This document shows, piece by piece, positions 32,855 to 42,823 of a DNA stretch of 64,000 nt (its first letter is position 1; every line of letters begins with the position of its first letter). This DNA comes from Burkholderiaceae bacterium. GTDB taxonomy: Bacteria; Pseudomonadota; Gammaproteobacteria; Burkholderiales; Burkholderiaceae_F. The stretch is from positions 31,470-95,469 of the forward strand of contig JALHMQ010000017.1 of NCBI GenBank assembly GCA_022843955.1, written 5' to 3'. The position numbers were made by a program, and so were the translations under genes. Under the pieces are notes generated by a model, which was given only the letters and a program-made list of their open reading frames with translations, was not told the DNA's origin and ran no database searches.

Positions 32855-33835
32855 CTATTTCTCGAGGCCGGCAGGCGGCCAGTTTTCCAGTTTCATGCCA
32901 AGCGTGAGTCCACGTGCTGCGAGCACTTCCTTGATCTCATTGAGTGACTTGCGACCGAGGTTCGGCGTCTTCAGCAGTTCGTTCTCGGTGCGCTGGATCA
33001 GGTCGCCGATGTAGTAGATGTTCTCGGCCTTCAGACAGTTGGCCGAACGCACCGTCAATTCCAGGTCGTCGACCGGACGCAACAGGATCGGATCGACCGT
33101 CGGCGAGCTGCGCGCAGCCAACAGCGGCTCGGCCGTGCCTTCCAGCGCGGCGAACACGGACAGCTGCTCGACCAGAATGCGAGCGCTTTGACGCACGGCC
33201 TCCTCAGGCGTGATCGCGCCGTTGGTCTCTATCGTCATGACCAGCTTGTCGAGGTCGGTGCGCTGCTCGACGCGCGCGCTCTCGACCGTGTAGGACACCC
33301 GCCTGATCGGCGAGAACGACGCGTCCATTACGATGCGACCGATGGTCTTGCTGTGGTCCTCGCGGAACGCGCGGACATTGCCCGGCACATAGCCACGGCC
33401 CTTCTCGACCTTGACCTGCATCTCCAGGCGGCCACCGGCCGACAGGTGAGCGATCACGTGCTCGGGATTGATGATCTCGACATCGTGCGGCAACTCGATG
33501 TCGCCGGCGGTAACCACGCCCTCGCCTTCCTTCTTCAGATGCAACGTGACTTCGTCGCGGTTATGCAGCTTGAAGGTGATGCCCTTCAGGTTCAGCAGGA
33601 TGTCGACGACATCCTCGCGCACGCCGTCAACGGTGGAGTACTCGTGCACGACGCCGGCCATCTGCGCTTCGGTCGGCGCGTAGCCCGTCATCGACGACAA
33701 GAGGATCCGACGCAGCGCGTTGCCGAGCGTGTGGCCGTAGCCGCGCTCGAAAGGCTCCATCGTCACGATGGCGGAGTTGTGGCCGATCGATTCAACCTCG
33801 ATCGCCCGCGGTTTTAGCATGGTGGTAGATGACAT
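32855..33835 (-). CDS. rpoA: RNA polymerase alpha subunit
   Basis: The 326-residue subunit has the assembly domain at the N-terminus (about 1-235, with [22 protein letters not shown] and [18 protein letters not shown]). A flexible linker follows, then the C-terminal DNA-binding domain ([52 protein letters not shown] by position 250-305), which contacts UP elements and activators. The ATG at 33835 follows AGAGGGA; a TTG one codon earlier is not needed. It lies between rpsD and rplQ. Confidence 0.98.
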   Translation of the reverse strand: MSSTTMLKPRAIEVESIGHNSAIVTMEPFERGYGHTLGNALRRILLSSMTGYAPTEAQMAGVVHEYSTVDGVREDVVDILLNLKGITFKLHNRDEVTLHLKKEGEGVVTAGDIELPHDVEIINPEHVIAHLSAGGRLEMQVKVEKGRGYVPGNVRAFREDHSKTIGRIVMDASFSPIRRVSYTVESARVEQRTDLDKLVMTIETNGAITPEEAVRQSARILVEQLSVFAALEGTAEPLLAARSSPTVDPILLRPVDDLELTVRSANCLKAENIYYIGDLIQRTENELLKTPNLGRKSLNEIKEVLAARGLTLGMKLENWPPAGLEK

Positions 33836-33945
33836 CAACTATCCCTCTTCAATACCCTCGGCTCGTTACGCCGATAAGGCTGATGGGTGAGATGGGGCGG
33901 AAAACGCAGGTCAGCGCGCCCCGAAGCCGACCGACAGCACGTGGA

Positions 33946-33970
33946 GTCGGTGCGGCTCGACCGCACCGAC
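33946..33970 (-). promoter_or_regulatory. 10-bp stem-loop in the rpsD-rpoA spacer
   Basis: gtcggtgcgg / ccgcaccgac pair perfectly around ctcga, 23 nt after the rpsD stop and about 110 nt before rpoA. There is no U-tract. Confidence 0.6.
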
Positions 33971-33993
33971 GTTCGTTGGTATCGCGCAGCGAT

Positions 33994-34617
33994 CTATCGC
34001 GAGTACAGCTCGACAACCAGCGACTCGTTGACGTCCTGGGCGACGTCGGACCGGTCGGGAAGCGCCTTGAACTTGCCCTCGAGCTTGTCCTTGTTCACAT
34101 CGACCCAGTTCGGAAAGCCCGATTGCTCGGCGAGCGACAGCGCCTCGGCGATTCGCGCCTGTTTCTTGGCCTTGTCGCGCACCGTGATGACGTCGCCCGG
34201 CTTGACCAGCATCGACGGGATGTTGGCCGTCTCGCCGTTCAGCGAGATCGAGCAGTGCGACACCAACTGGCGAGCCTCGGCACGCGTCGAGCCAAAGCCC
34301 ATGCGGTAGACAACATTGTCCAGGCGTGACTCGAGCAACTCGATCAGGCGCGCACCCGTGTTGCCCTTGCGCCGCGAGGCTTCAGCGAAGTAGCGGCGGA
34401 ACTGACGTTCCAACACGCCGTACATGCGCTTGACCTTCTGCTTCTCGCGCAGTTGCAGGCCATAGTCGGACGTACGCACGCCCGAAATGCGGCCGTGCTG
34501 GCCAGGCTTGGAGTCGGCCTTGCACTTGGAGTCGAGCGCGCGGCGCGCGCTCTTGAGCATGAGGTCCGTCCCCTCACGGCGGGACAGCTTCAGTTTCGGA
34601 CCGGTATAGCGGGCCAT
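33994..34617 (-). CDS. rpsD: 30S ribosomal protein S4
   Basis: The 207-residue primary 16S rRNA-binding protein starts [19 protein letters not shown]. Its S4 domain occupies about residues 97-160 ([24 protein letters not shown]). In E. coli S4 is the translational repressor of the alpha operon. The N-terminus lacks the four-cysteine zinc motif seen in some S4 forms. It is preceded by a wide 236-bp spacer after rpsK and followed by a stem-loop before rpoA. Confidence 0.98.
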   Translation of the reverse strand: MARYTGPKLKLSRREGTDLMLKSARRALDSKCKADSKPGQHGRISGVRTSDYGLQLREKQKVKRMYGVLERQFRRYFAEASRRKGNTGARLIELLESRLDNVVYRMGFGSTRAEARQLVSHCSISLNGETANIPSMLVKPGDVITVRDKAKKQARIAEALSLAEQSGFPNWVDVNKDKLEGKFKALPDRSDVAQDVNESLVVELYSR

Positions 34618-34822
34618 GTCTTCTTCCTATCCTGCGATCAGATCGCATTAAGTTCGCGCGTGGCTGGCACGAACACGTTGATGATGTAACGACTTAAAGA
34701 TTGTCGAGACCCATGGTCTGTCATCCTCCGGTGTCGTTGTCAGGGGCGCTCTGACGTCGCCTTTTGTTGTTGCCTTCACTGCAAAGGGACCGCATGGCAA
34801 GCCAGCGATCCCCAGACCTACG

Positions 34823-34849
34823 CGCGCAAGGCGGACATCGCCTTGCGCG
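34823..34849 (-). promoter_or_regulatory. 11-bp stem-loop directly after rpsK
   Basis: cgcgcaaggcg / cgccttgcgcg pair perfectly around a 5-nt loop, only 4 nt after the rpsK stop. No U-tract follows. It opens the wide spacer before rpsD. Confidence 0.65.
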
Positions 34850-34853
34850 GGAC

Positions 34854-35264
34854 TTAAACGCGCCGCTTCTTGGGCGGCCGGCAGCCGTTGTGTGGCACTG
34901 GCGTGATGTCCTGAATGCTGGTGATGCGAAAGCCAACGGCGTTGAGCGCGCGCACCGACGACTCGCGGCCCGGCCCCGGCCCCTTGATGCGAACTTCAAG
35001 GTTCTTGACGCCGTACTCGAGCGCGGCACGTCCGGCGTTCTCAGCCGCCACCTGGGCGGCAAACGGCGTCGACTTGCGCGAACCCTTGAAACCCTGGCCA
35101 CCCGACGACGCCCACGACAGTGCATTGCCCTGCCGGTCGGTGATCGTGATGATCGTGTTGTTGAACGACGCGTGCACGTGGGCAATGCCCTCGGCGACGG
35201 ACTTCTTGACCTTCTTGCGCACGCGCTGTGAAGCAGACTGTTGCGCAGAGGGGTTCTTGGCCAT
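34854..35264 (-). CDS. rpsK: 30S ribosomal protein S11
   Basis: The 136-residue product contains the S11 signature region ([27 protein letters not shown] by position 28-56) and the conserved basic end [16 protein letters not shown]. It sits on the 30S platform contacting the mRNA exit region. It lies 50 nt after rpsM and is followed at once by a strong hairpin and a 236-bp spacer before rpsD, larger than the other gaps in this operon. Confidence 0.98.
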   Translation of the reverse strand: MAKNPSAQQSASQRVRKKVKKSVAEGIAHVHASFNNTIITITDRQGNALSWASSGGQGFKGSRKSTPFAAQVAAENAGRAALEYGVKNLEVRIKGPGPGRESSVRALNAVGFRITSIQDITPVPHNGCRPPKKRRV

Positions 35265-35314
35265 ATGGAATCCTTTCAGTCAGCAGCTCGGATCAGATGT
35301 GATCAAGCCGCCGA

Positions 35315-35683
35315 TCAGCCTTTCTTCATCGAGACGCCGGACTTCTTCGGGCCTTTGCGCGTACGGGCGTTGGTGCGCGTGCGCTGGCCACGGACCGGCA
35401 AACCGCGACGGTGACGCATGCCGCGGTAGGAGCCGAGGTCGATCAGACGCTTGATCGACAACTGGATCTCGCGGCGCAGGTCTCCCTCAACCGTCACCTT
35501 GCTCAGCGCATCGCGGATGCGCTCGAGTTCGGCGTCGTTGAGCTCCTTCACTTTCTTGGTGAAGGGGACGTTGATCGCCTCGAGAATGGCACGCGAGCGA
35601 GCGCGACCGATGCCATAAATGGCAGTCAGGCCGATCTCGGCGTGCTGGTTGGGCGGAATGTTGATACCGGCGATACGAGCCAT
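35315..35683 (-). CDS. rpsM: 30S ribosomal protein S13
   Basis: The 122-residue product starts [20 protein letters not shown] and ends in the basic tail [24 protein letters not shown], as expected for S13 of the 30S head, which contacts P-site tRNA and forms bridges to the 50S. The helix-two-turn-helix [12 protein letters not shown] and [14 protein letters not shown] are standard. It follows rpmJ with a short gap and heads the classic S13-S11-S4-alpha-L17 group. Confidence 0.98.
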   Translation of the reverse strand: MARIAGINIPPNQHAEIGLTAIYGIGRARSRAILEAINVPFTKKVKELNDAELERIRDALSKVTVEGDLRREIQLSIKRLIDLGSYRGMRHRRGLPVRGQRTRTNARTRKGPKKSGVSMKKG

Positions 35684-35720
35684 GTCGTTACCTCAATGAA
35701 CCTGGGGCAGGTCTGACCTA

Positions 35721-35834
35721 TCAGCCCTGACGCTGCTTATGACGCGGGTCGGTGCAGATCACGCGCACGACGCGCTTGCGCTTGATGATCTTGCACTTGC
35801 GGCACATCTTCTTGACCGACGCGTTGACTTTCAT
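35721..35834 (-). CDS. rpmJ: 50S ribosomal protein L36
   Basis: A 37-residue protein, [20 protein letters not shown] followed by [17 protein letters not shown]. The zinc-ribbon ligands C11, C14, C27 and H32 are present, so this is the zinc-binding form. It is among the smallest ribosomal proteins and sits between infA and rpsM as in other betaproteobacteria. The frame, the length and the cysteine/histidine spacing make the call secure. Confidence 0.97.
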   Translation of the reverse strand: MKVNASVKKMCRKCKIIKRKRVVRVICTDPRHKQRQG

Positions 35835-35852
35835 TGCGCTTCTCCACCGCGC

Positions 35853-36071
35853 CTACTTGGCGCGGAAAACGATTCGAGCCCGGCTCAAGTCGTACGGCGT
35901 CAGTTCCACCGTGACCTTGTCGCCCGGAAATATCTTGATGTAATGCATCCGCATCTTTCCGGAGATATGGCCGAGCACCACATAGCCGTTCTCCAACTTC
36001 ACGCGGAATGTAGCGTTCGGGAGCTTCTCGAGAATCTCCCCTTGCATCTGGATAACGTCGTCTTTCGACAT
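35853..36071 (-). CDS. infA: Translation initiation factor IF-1
   Basis: The 72-residue OB-fold protein begins [20 protein letters not shown] and contains [22 protein letters not shown]-1 occupies the A site of the 30S during initiation. GGGGC precedes the ATG. A longer frame reading through from secY in another register is rejected. Location between secY and rpmJ is the standard betaproteobacterial order. Many members of this group carry a second infA elsewhere, which cannot be judged here. Confidence 0.97.
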   Translation of the reverse strand: MSKDDVIQMQGEILEKLPNATFRVKLENGYVVLGHISGKMRMHYIKIFPGDKVTVELTPYDLSRARIVFRAK

Positions 36072-36100
36072 GCGCCCCGATCGTCTGCTGCCTGAATGCC

Positions 36101-37432
36101 CTAGCGGGGCATACCCGGGCCGAAGCCCTTGAAGTTCGCCTTCTTGAGCAGCGACTCGTACTGGTGCGTCATCAGGTAAGCCTGCACCTGCGACATGAAA
36201 TCCATGGTCACGACAACCACGATCAGCAGCGAGGTACCGCCGAAATAGAACGGCACATTGAAGCGCAGGTTCAAGAATTCGGGGACCAAGCAGACGAACG
36301 TGATGTAGATCGCGCCAGCCAGCGTCAGGCGCATCAGGATCTTGTCGATGTAGCGGGCCGTCTGGTCGCCGGGACGTATCCCTGGCACGAACGCACCGCT
36401 CTTCTTCAGATTGTCTGCCGTCTCCTTGCTGTTGAACACCAAGGCCGTGTAGAAAAAGCAAAAGAAGATGATCAGTCCAGCGTACAGCAGGATGTAGAGC
36501 GGCTGCCCCGGCGAAAGCGACGAGGCGAGGTCGCGGATCCAGCGCGTGGCATCGCCGGTGGTGAACCAGCTCGCCAGGGTGGCGGGGAACAGGATCAGCG
36601 ACGAGGCAAAGATCGGCGGGATCACGCCCGACATGTTGAGTTTGAGCGGCAGGTGCGAGCTCTGTCCGCCGTAGATCTTGTTGCCGACCTGGCGCTTGGC
36701 GTAGTTGACGAGGATCTTGCGCTGGCCGCGCTCGACGAAAACGACGAACGCCGTAACGAGCAGGATCAGAGCAATGATGAAGATCGCCGCCAGCGGACCG
36801 ATTGCGCCCGTGCGCACCAACTCAAACAGGCCGCCGATCGCCGAGGGTAGGCCTGCCACGATGCCGGCAAAGATAAGAATCGAGATGCCGTTGCCGAGTC
36901 CGCGTTCGGTGATCTGCTCGCCCAGCCACATCAGGAACATCGTTCCGGTGACGAGCGAAACGACGCAGATAAAGCGGAACATCAGGCCCGGATCGATCAC
37001 CAGGCCCTGCTGCGATTCCAGTGCCACCGAGATGCCGATCGCCTGGAAGATCGCCAACGCCAACGTGCCATAGCGAGTGAACTGGGTAATCTTGCGGCGG
37101 CCCGATTCGCCTTCCTTGCGCAATTGCTCCAGTGACGGCACCACGTAGGTCAGCATCTGCGCGATGATCGACGCGGAGATGTACGGCATGATGCCGAGCG
37201 CGAACACGGAGAACCGCGACAGCGCGCCACCAGAGAACATGTTGAACAGGCCGAGGATGCCGCCGGACTGCGAGTTGAACAGCGCGCGCAACTGATCCGG
37301 GTCGATGCCCGGCACGGGAATGTGCGTTCCCAGGCGATAGACGACCAGCGCCATCAACAGGAAAAGCAGGCGACGCTTGAGGTCACCGTACTTTCCGGTC
37401 TTGCCGATCGTGCCGGGCAAAGATGCAGCCAC
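36101..37432 (-). CDS. secY: Protein translocase subunit SecY
   Basis: The 443-residue ten-helix membrane protein forms the SecYEG channel. The first helix motif [22 protein letters not shown], the plug-region segment and the cytoplasmic C5 loop ([19 protein letters not shown]) are recognisable. The start is GTG at 37432 with AGGGAAG upstream. It lies between rplO and infA in the spc operon, which couples channel production to ribosome synthesis. Confidence 0.98.
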   Translation of the reverse strand: MAASLPGTIGKTGKYGDLKRRLLFLLMALVVYRLGTHIPVPGIDPDQLRALFNSQSGGILGLFNMFSGGALSRFSVFALGIMPYISASIIAQMLTYVVPSLEQLRKEGESGRRKITQFTRYGTLALAIFQAIGISVALESQQGLVIDPGLMFRFICVVSLVTGTMFLMWLGEQITERGLGNGISILIFAGIVAGLPSAIGGLFELVRTGAIGPLAAIFIIALILLVTAFVVFVERGQRKILVNYAKRQVGNKIYGGQSSHLPLKLNMSGVIPPIFASSLILFPATLASWFTTGDATRWIRDLASSLSPGQPLYILLYAGLIIFFCFFYTALVFNSKETADNLKKSGAFVPGIRPGDQTARYIDKILMRLTLAGAIYITFVCLVPEFLNLRFNVPFYFGGTSLLIVVVVTMDFMSQVQAYLMTHQYESLLKKANFKGFGPGMPR

Positions 37433-37459
37433 TGCGCTTGCTTCCCTGTTCTCTTGCGA

Positions 37460-37939
37460 TTACTTCTGCTTGGCGACGAGCTTGCCCGCCGGCTTGACCG
37501 CTTCGACGACTGCGACAGCGCCGCCCGCCGCTTCGATGACGGCCTTGGCGCCAGCGGTCACGCCGATGCCGCGCACGTTCACTTTGCGCGTGAGTTCACC
37601 CGACTTGATCACGCGCGCATCGACCGCGAGCGTCGACACGATGCCCGCCTGTTTGAGCACCATCAGGTCGATTTCGTCCACACCCAGCTTCTGCAGCTCA
37701 GACAGACGCACGACCTCGACGTAGCGACGCGTCAGCGAGGTGAAGCCACGCTTGGGCAAGCGACGATGCAGCGGCATCTGGCCACCCTCGAAGCCAACCT
37801 TGTGGAAGCCTCCCGCGCGCGACTTCTGGCCCTTGTGGCCGCGGCCAGCGGTCTTGCCCCAGCCAGAGCCGATACCCCGCCCGACGCGATGGCGATCGCT
37901 CTTGGAGCCGTCGGCCGGTTTCAGATTGTTCAGACGCAT
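37460..37939 (-). CDS. rplO: 50S ribosomal protein L15
   Basis: The 159-residue product begins [20 protein letters not shown] with the glycine-rich [22 protein letters not shown] segment (about residues 21-42) that threads into 23S rRNA. The C-terminal domain contains the [21 protein letters not shown] motif. The ATG at 37939 has AGGAA at good spacing, so a start five codons earlier is rejected. It lies between rpmD and secY. Confidence 0.97.
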   Translation of the reverse strand: MRLNNLKPADGSKSDRHRVGRGIGSGWGKTAGRGHKGQKSRAGGFHKVGFEGGQMPLHRRLPKRGFTSLTRRYVEVVRLSELQKLGVDEIDLMVLKQAGIVSTLAVDARVIKSGELTRKVNVRGIGVTAGAKAVIEAAGGAVAVVEAVKPAGKLVAKQK

Positions 37940-37973
37940 GATTGATTCCTGCACTCGTTCAGTCGGGAACTGA

Positions 37974-38153
37974 TCAGCCGACGCGGACCAGGTACTGGAC
38001 CCGCGTGATCATCCCGCGCACGGCCGGGGTGTCTTCCAGCTCGCGCGTCTGGTTCATCTTCTTGAGTCCGAGACCGAGCACCGTCGCACGGTGACCGACC
38101 TTGCACCCGATCGGGCTCTTGACGAGCGTGACCTTCAAGGTTTTTTTGCTCAT
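37974..38153 (-). CDS. rpmD: 50S ribosomal protein L30
   Basis: The 59-residue product begins [17 protein letters not shown] and contains [20 protein letters not shown] followed by [18 protein letters not shown], the full L30 fold. It binds 23S rRNA domain II. It starts 7 nt after rpsE and ends 34 nt before rplO. A longer frame upstream overlaps rpsE and has no similarity, so this ATG is used. Confidence 0.97.
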   Translation of the reverse strand: MSKKTLKVTLVKSPIGCKVGHRATVLGLGLKKMNQTRELEDTPAVRGMITRVQYLVRVG

Positions 38154-38160
38154 TGCCGCC

Positions 38161-38682
38161 TCAGCCGAGCAATTCTTCGACCGTCTTGCCGCGCTTGGCC
38201 GCGATCTCAGACGGCGTACGCAGCAGTTCCAGCGCCTTGATCGTGGCGCGGACCATGTTGTAAGCGTTGGTCGAACCGTGCGACTTCGCAACGATGTTGC
38301 GAACACCCATGACATCAAAGATCGCGCGCATTGGACCACCGGCGATCACGCCGGTACCTTCTTGTGCCGGCGCCAGGATCACCTTCGCCGCGCCATGCTT
38401 GGCGTGGACCGTGTGGTGCACGGTGCCGTTCTTCAGCGGGATGCGCGACATGCCGCGGCGAGCCTTCTCCATCGCCTTCTGCATGGCGACCGGCACCTCG
38501 CGCGCCTTGCCTTTGCCCATGCCGATGCGGCCATCGCCGTCACCCACCACGGTCAGCGCGGCAAAGCCGATGATGCGGCCTCCCTTGACCACCTTGGTGA
38601 CGCGGTTGACCGCGATCGATTTCTCTTTGAGGCCGTCGTCGCGCTCTTCCGACTGCATGCCCTTGGCTTGGATCTTCGCCAT
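38161..38682 (-). CDS. rpsE: 30S ribosomal protein S5
   Basis: The 173-residue product has the S5 dsRNA-binding domain ([20 protein letters not shown] and [18 protein letters not shown] by position about 18-65) and the C-terminal domain with [21 protein letters not shown]5 helps decoding fidelity and mRNA unwinding. The loop residues around VVKGGRI, where spectinomycin-resistance mutations arise, look wild type. It lies 9 nt after rplR. Confidence 0.98.
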   Translation of the reverse strand: MAKIQAKGMQSEERDDGLKEKSIAVNRVTKVVKGGRIIGFAALTVVGDGDGRIGMGKGKAREVPVAMQKAMEKARRGMSRIPLKNGTVHHTVHAKHGAAKVILAPAQEGTGVIAGGPMRAIFDVMGVRNIVAKSHGSTNAYNMVRATIKALELLRTPSEIAAKRGKTVEELLG

Positions 38683-38691
38683 GTCGCTTCC

Positions 38692-39057
38692 TTAGAACTT
38701 CAGGCCGGCTTCACGCGCGGCTTCGGCCAACGCCTTGACGCGGCCGTGATAGAGGAAACCGCTGCGGTCGAAGGCCACCGCCTCGACACCCGCCGCGCGT
38801 GCCTTCTGCGCGATACGCTCGCCGATGAGCTTGGCGGCAGCAGCGTTGCCGCCCTTGCCCTTCGTTGCCAGCTGGTTGCGCACTTCAGGCTCTACCGTGG
38901 AAGCGGACGCCAGCACCTTGCCGCCATCCGGCGAAATCACGCTGGCGTAGATGTGCAGGTTGGTGCGGAACACGGTCAGTCGATTGACCTTCTGCAGGGC
39001 AATGCGGGCGCGCGTGGCGCGGGCCCGGCGCAGACGAGATTCTTTCTTGTCGATCAT
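38692..39057 (-). CDS. rplR: 50S ribosomal protein L18
   Basis: The 121-residue product has a basic N-terminus ([16 protein letters not shown]) and the L18 core [27 protein letters not shown], ending in [26 protein letters not shown] by position 98-121. L18 carries 5S rRNA to the 50S subunit with L5 and L25. It lies between rplF and rpsE with short gaps in the spc operon. Confidence 0.98.
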   Translation of the reverse strand: MIDKKESRLRRARATRARIALQKVNRLTVFRTNLHIYASVISPDGGKVLASASTVEPEVRNQLATKGKGGNAAAAKLIGERIAQKARAAGVEAVAFDRSGFLYHGRVKALAEAAREAGLKF

Positions 39058-39075
39058 TTCTGGCTCCGGCCCGCG

Positions 39076-39609
39076 TTACTTCTTCTTGGTCTCTTTGATA
39101 ATCACGACTTCGTCGGCATAGCGCACGCCCTTGCCCTTGTAGGGCTCCGGCGGGCGATAACCGCGAACCTCTGCGGCAACCTGACCCACGCGCTGCTTGT
39201 CAACACCCTTGATCAAGATCTCGGTCTGCGTCGGCGTCGTGCAAGTGATACCGGCCGGCATCTGGTGCACCACCGGGTGCGAGAAGCCCACCGAAAGATT
39301 CAACTTGTCGCCCTGCGCCTGGGCGCGATAGCCGACGCCCACCAGGTTCAGCTTGCGCTCGAAGCCCTTGGAGACGCCCTGCACCATGCCTGCAACCAGC
39401 GCGCGCAGGGTGCCACTCATGGCATTGGCCTCACGCGTCTCGTCAGCGGCGGCAAACGACACCTCGCCGTTGGCGATCTCAATCTTGACGTTGGGCGTTG
39501 TGAACTGCTTGAGCGTGCCAAGCGGCCCCTTGACCGTGATCTCACCAGCGCCGAGGGTCGCCTCGACACCCTTGACCAGTGGCACCGGAATTCGTGCAAC
39601 TCGCGACAT
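39076..39609 (-). CDS. rplF: 50S ribosomal protein L6
   Basis: The 177-residue product begins [20 protein letters not shown] and carries the two repeated L6 domains. The C-terminal signature [20 protein letters not shown] (near residues 150-170) binds 23S rRNA helix 97 beside the sarcin-ricin loop. It follows rpsH by 17 nt and precedes rplR by 18 nt. Confidence 0.98.
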   Translation of the reverse strand: MSRVARIPVPLVKGVEATLGAGEITVKGPLGTLKQFTTPNVKIEIANGEVSFAAADETREANAMSGTLRALVAGMVQGVSKGFERKLNLVGVGYRAQAQGDKLNLSVGFSHPVVHQMPAGITCTTPTQTEILIKGVDKQRVGQVAAEVRGYRPPEPYKGKGVRYADEVVIIKETKKK

Positions 39610-39626
39610 GTCAGTCCTTCCGTTCC

Positions 39627-40022
39627 TCAGGCGACGTAGCAGAGCACTTCGCCGCCGACACCGGCAGCGCGCGCCTTGCGATCGGTCATCACGCCGCGAG
39701 GCGTCGAGACGATCGCAACTCCCAGGCCATTCATGACCTCTGGAATCGAATCGCGTCCCTTGTAGACACGCAAGCCGGGGCGCGAGACGCGCTCGAGGCG
39801 CTCGATCACCGGACGGCCGGCGTAGTACTTGAGGCCGATCCGCAGTTCCGGCTTGCCATCGTTGGCCGCAACCTGGAAACCGTCGATATAGCCCTCGTCC
39901 TTCAATACGCCGGCAATCGCCACTTTCAGCTTCGACGACGGCATCACCACATCAGTCTTCTCCACACCCTGCGCATTGCGGATGCGGGTCAGCATGTCGG
40001 CGATCGGATCACTCATGCTCAT
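39627..40022 (-). CDS. rpsH: 30S ribosomal protein S8
   Basis: The 131-residue product begins [18 protein letters not shown] and ends with [26 protein letters not shown] by position 106-131, the S8 signature that grips 16S helix 21. In E. coli S8 represses the spc operon by binding near rplE. The ATG of MSMSDP is the family start; an in-frame extension of 23 codons into rpsN is rejected. Confidence 0.98.
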   Translation of the reverse strand: MSMSDPIADMLTRIRNAQGVEKTDVVMPSSKLKVAIAGVLKDEGYIDGFQVAANDGKPELRIGLKYYAGRPVIERLERVSRPGLRVYKGRDSIPEVMNGLGVAIVSTPRGVMTDRKARAAGVGGEVLCYVA

Positions 40023-40038
40023 GGTCTGATCTCCTCGC

Positions 40039-40344
40039 TTACCAGCTTGCCTTGACCAGGCCCGGGATGTCCCCGCGCATGGCCGCTTCACGAATCTTGG
40101 TGCGCGCCAGTCCGAACTTGCGGAACGTGCCGCGCGGACGGCCGGTGATCGAGCAACGATTACGCAACCTGGTCGGGCTGGCGTTTCGCGGCAGCGACTG
40201 CAGCTTCGCCTGGGCGTCCATGCGCTCTTCCATCGAGCGGGTGGAGTCGGCGATGGTCGCCTTCAGGTCCTTGCGCTTGGCCTCGAACTTCTTGACGAGC
40301 GCCTCGCGTTTGGCTTCGCGGTTCTTCAGTGAGAGCTTTGCCAT
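40039..40344 (-). CDS. rpsN: 30S ribosomal protein S14 (zinc-free form)
   Basis: The 101-residue product is the long S14 form. It has the core [41 protein letters not shown] by position 61-101 and lacks the paired CxxC zinc ligands of the short form. S14 completes the 30S head. By contrast L36 in this same operon keeps its zinc ligands. It lies 17 nt after rplE. Confidence 0.98.
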   Translation of the reverse strand: MAKLSLKNREAKREALVKKFEAKRKDLKATIADSTRSMEERMDAQAKLQSLPRNASPTRLRNRCSITGRPRGTFRKFGLARTKIREAAMRGDIPGLVKASW

Positions 40345-40361
40345 GTGTGTCGTTCGGCCGA

Positions 40362-40901
40362 TTAGTTGCGGAACGGGAACCGGAACGCGGCGAGAAGCGC
40401 CTTAGCTTCGTCGTCGGTCTTCGCGGTCGTGGTGATGCTGATGTTCATACCCCGCAGCTTGTCGATCTTGTCGTACTCGATCTCGGGGAAGATGATCTGT
40501 TCTTTCAGGCCGATGTTGTAGTTGCCACGGCCGTCAAAAGCGCGCCCCGACACACCGCGGAAATCACGCACGCGAGGGAAGGCAACGGTAATCAGGCGGT
40601 CAAGGAACTCGTACATCCGCTCGCCGCGCAGGGTCACCATGCAACCGATGGCCAGGCCCTCACGGATCTTGAAGTTTGCGATCGCCTTGCGCGTCTTGGT
40701 GATCACCGGCTTTTGACCGGCGATCTTGACCATGTCGCCTACGGCCATCTCGATGTTCTTCTTGTCATTGACCGCTTCGCCGACACCCATGTTCAGGGTG
40801 ATCTTGGTGATGCGAGGCACCTGCATGATCGACTTGTAGCCGAACTTGCTCACCAATTCAGGAACGACTTTCTCGCGGTACTGATCGTGCAATCGAGCCA
40901 T
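40362..40901 (-). CDS. rplE: 50S ribosomal protein L5
   Basis: The 179-residue product begins [20 protein letters not shown]. It carries [16 protein letters not shown] and the P-site loop region [20 protein letters not shown]5 binds 5S rRNA and contacts P-site tRNA. Two ATGs are adjacent; the second (40901) has better spacing from AAGGGG. It lies 9 nt after rplX. Confidence 0.98.
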   Translation of the reverse strand: MARLHDQYREKVVPELVSKFGYKSIMQVPRITKITLNMGVGEAVNDKKNIEMAVGDMVKIAGQKPVITKTRKAIANFKIREGLAIGCMVTLRGERMYEFLDRLITVAFPRVRDFRGVSGRAFDGRGNYNIGLKEQIIFPEIEYDKIDKLRGMNISITTTAKTDDEAKALLAAFRFPFRN

Positions 40902-40910
40902 CATCGCCCC

Positions 40911-41228
40911 TTACTTCGCGCCCACCGTGGCGCCGTTGCTCTTGAACACACGAACCTTCTTGCCGTCGATTTCCTTGAAGCCGACACGGTCGCCCTTGCT
41001 CTTGGCAGGGTTCCACAGCATCACGTTCGAGACGTCGATCGGCATGGTCTTATCGATGATGCCGCCGGTGACGCCCTTCATCGGGTTCGGGCGAACGTGC
41101 TTCTTGACCACGTTGACACCTTCGACCGTCAGGTGACGCTCATCGACGCGCGCCACCACGGTGCCGCGCTTTCCTTTGTCTCGGCCAGCGATCACGACCA
41201 CTTCATCGCCCTTGCGGATGCGTTCCAT
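40911..41228 (-). CDS. rplX: 50S ribosomal protein L24
   Basis: The 105-residue product has the KOW motif at its N-terminus ([26 protein letters not shown]) and [21 protein letters not shown]24 is one of two assembly-initiator proteins of the 50S and lies near the tunnel exit. It follows rplN by 10 nt in the spc operon. Confidence 0.98.
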   Translation of the reverse strand: MERIRKGDEVVVIAGRDKGKRGTVVARVDERHLTVEGVNVVKKHVRPNPMKGVTGGIIDKTMPIDVSNVMLWNPAKSKGDRVGFKEIDGKKVRVFKSNGATVGAK

Positions 41229-41238
41229 CGCAGGCTCC

Positions 41239-41607
41239 TTAGAGGACTTCCGGCGCCAGGGACACGATCTTCATGAAGCGCTCGGTCCGCAATTCACGCG
41301 TGACCGGCCCGAAGATGCGAGTGCCGATGGGCTCAAGCTTGTTGTTCAACAGAACGGCGGCGTTGTTGTCGAACTTGATCGCCGATCCGTCCGCGCGACG
41401 CAGGCCGTGGGCGGTACGCACCACGACGGCGTTGTAGACCTCGCCCTTTTTGACCCGGCCACGCGGGGCGGCATCCTTGACCGTCACCTTGATGACGTCA
41501 CCGATGCCCGCATAGCGACGCTTGGAGCCGCCAAGGACCTTGATACACATCACTGAGCGTGCGCCGGTGTTATCGGCGACGTCCAGCATCGTCTGCATCT
41601 GAATCAT
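41239..41607 (-). CDS. rplN: 50S ribosomal protein L14
   Basis: The 122-residue product begins [20 protein letters not shown] and ends in [19 protein letters not shown], the complete L14. It forms an intersubunit bridge and is the site where RsfS binds. I used the ATG at 41607, giving the standard length; an in-frame ATG nine codons upstream is less likely. It is the first gene of the spc operon, separated from rpsQ by 326 bp with a promoter. Confidence 0.98.
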   Translation of the reverse strand: MIQMQTMLDVADNTGARSVMCIKVLGGSKRRYAGIGDVIKVTVKDAAPRGRVKKGEVYNAVVVRTAHGLRRADGSAIKFDNNAAVLLNNKLEPIGTRIFGPVTRELRTERFMKIVSLAPEVL

Positions 41608-41933
41608 CTTTTCCGCCCCAACTTTTCCCGCCACCCGAAGATCGGATACGGTCAGTCTTGGTCCCGTCCGGGGAGATGAGTCGCCCGCGCCGCCCGCTGC
41701 GAGCCCGCCTGTGCGGCGGTGCTGCAGGTGGCGCTGACGCCTCCGAAATTGCCCACAACTGAAAACTTTTTACTGCCTGCGCTTGCCTGACGATGCACTG
41801 CCAGCCGGCCCGTCTGTCTTGCTCACCAACTCAAACTGCGAGTCAGCGCAGAGAAATTTGGCTGAAAACGCGAAGCCCGTGATTGTAGTCGAGTGGCTCG
41901 CCTCAAAGCAAGAAGACTTGGCAATCGTCCGTA
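41608..41933. other. rpsQ-rplN spacer, spc operon promoter and long leader
   Basis: These 326 bp are the widest gap between ribosomal protein genes in the S10-spc-alpha block. They hold a promoter candidate near the rpsQ end and then about 268 nt of leader before rplN. The leader is GC-rich with C/G-dense stretches near 41690-41740. I see no gene or clear terminator. Confidence 0.7.
41882..41911 (-). promoter_or_regulatory. Promoter candidate of the spc operon (rplN)
   Basis: On the minus strand TACAAT (41882-41887, 5 of 6) is preceded at 18 bp by TTGCTT (41906-41911, 3 of 6), starting 23 bp after the rpsQ stop. Transcription would start near 41875. Confidence 0.55.
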
Positions 41934-42203
41934 TCAGATCGCCTGAGCGGACTGCACTACCCGGAGCACCGCCCAGGTCTTGGTCCGGGACATGGGTCGC
42001 GTCTCCGCGATCTCGACCATGTCGCCTTCATTGATCTGGTTGGTCTCGTCGTGGGCATGCAGCTTGGTCGACCGCACCACGTACTTGCCATAAACCGGAT
42101 GCTTGACTTTGCGCTCGACGAGCACGGTCACTGTTTTGTCCATCTTGTTGCTTACTACACGACCCACGAGGGTCCGTTTCAGCGCCTGCTTTTCCGCGTT
42201 CAT
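41934..42203 (-). CDS. rpsQ: 30S ribosomal protein S17
   Basis: The 89-residue OB-fold protein contains [20 protein letters not shown] and [25 protein letters not shown] by position 14-33 and 51-75. It binds the 5' domain of 16S rRNA. Its ATG overlaps the rpmC stop (ATGA). It is the last gene of the S10 operon; the spc promoter begins just beyond it. Confidence 0.98.
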   Translation of the reverse strand: MNAEKQALKRTLVGRVVSNKMDKTVTVLVERKVKHPVYGKYVVRSTKLHAHDETNQINEGDMVEIAETRPMSRTKTWAVLRVVQSAQAI

Positions 42204-42394
42204 TTCGACGCCGCCTTCTGGGTGAGCACGGTGCGAACGCGGGCGATGTCTCGCCGCACGTTGCGCAGTTGCGTCGTGTTGGTCAGTTGCTGCGTGGCCT
42301 TCTGCATACGCAACGAAAAGTGCGCTCGCAGGAGATCCTGCAGTTCCTTGGTCAGCGCCGCTGTGTCCTTGGCGCGCAATTCCTTGGCTTCCAT
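42200..42394 (-). CDS. rpmC: 50S ribosomal protein L29
   Basis: The 64-residue two-helix protein begins [20 protein letters not shown] and carries [18 protein letters not shown]29 sits at the tunnel exit beside L23, where trigger factor and SRP dock. I used the ATG at 42394; an earlier in-frame start reads from the rplP gap and lacks similarity. It overlaps rpsQ by 4 nt. Confidence 0.97.
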   Translation of the reverse strand: MEAKELRAKDTAALTKELQDLLRAHFSLRMQKATQQLTNTTQLRNVRRDIARVRTVLTQKAASK

Positions 42395-42404
42395 CGCGAT
42401 CTCC

Positions 42405-42821
42405 TTACAGGCCAAGCTGGCGGGCGACGACAATCGTCTTCAGCGGCAGCTTGGCGGCGGCGAGGGCAAACGCCTCACGCGCGATCACTTCGTCCACGCC
42501 ATCCATCTCGTACAGCACCTTGCCGGGCTGAATCTCGGCCACCCAGTACTCCGGGTTGCCCTTGCCATTGCCCATCCGAACTTCAGCGGGCTTGGTCGAG
42601 ATCGGCTTGTCCGGAAAGATGCGGATCCAAACCCGGCCGCCCCGCTTGATGTGGCGACTGATGGCACGTCGAGCGGCCTCGATCTGGCGGGCGGTCAGAC
42701 GGCCGCGTTCGGTGGCCTTCAAGCCGAACTCACCGAAAGAGACGTTCGCGCCGCGCAGCGCCAGGCCGCGGTTGCGACCTTTCTGCTCCTTGCGGTACTT
42801 GCGTCGGGCGGGTTGCAGCAT
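42405..42821 (-). CDS. rplP: 50S ribosomal protein L16
   Basis: The 138-residue product begins [19 protein letters not shown], the L16 signature. It contains [21 protein letters not shown] and [20 protein letters not shown] by position 60-80 and 85-105. It contacts A-site tRNA; the arginine that is hydroxylated in some bacteria would lie near residue 80. It starts 2 nt after rpsC. Confidence 0.98.
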   Translation of the reverse strand: MLQPARRKYRKEQKGRNRGLALRGANVSFGEFGLKATERGRLTARQIEAARRAISRHIKRGGRVWIRIFPDKPISTKPAEVRMGNGKGNPEYWVAEIQPGKVLYEMDGVDEVIAREAFALAAAKLPLKTIVVARQLGL

Positions 42822-42823
42822 GC

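Noticed and set aside
34618-35320. tRNA or rRNA genes in the spacers of the ribosomal block
   Set aside because: I scanned the wider spacers for cloverleaf-like sequence and T-loop motifs and saw none.
38101-39639. A 512-codon plus-strand frame over rpsE, rplR and rplF
   Set aside because: It is antisense to three certain ribosomal genes, with a His/Arg/Leu-rich composition typical of shadow frames.
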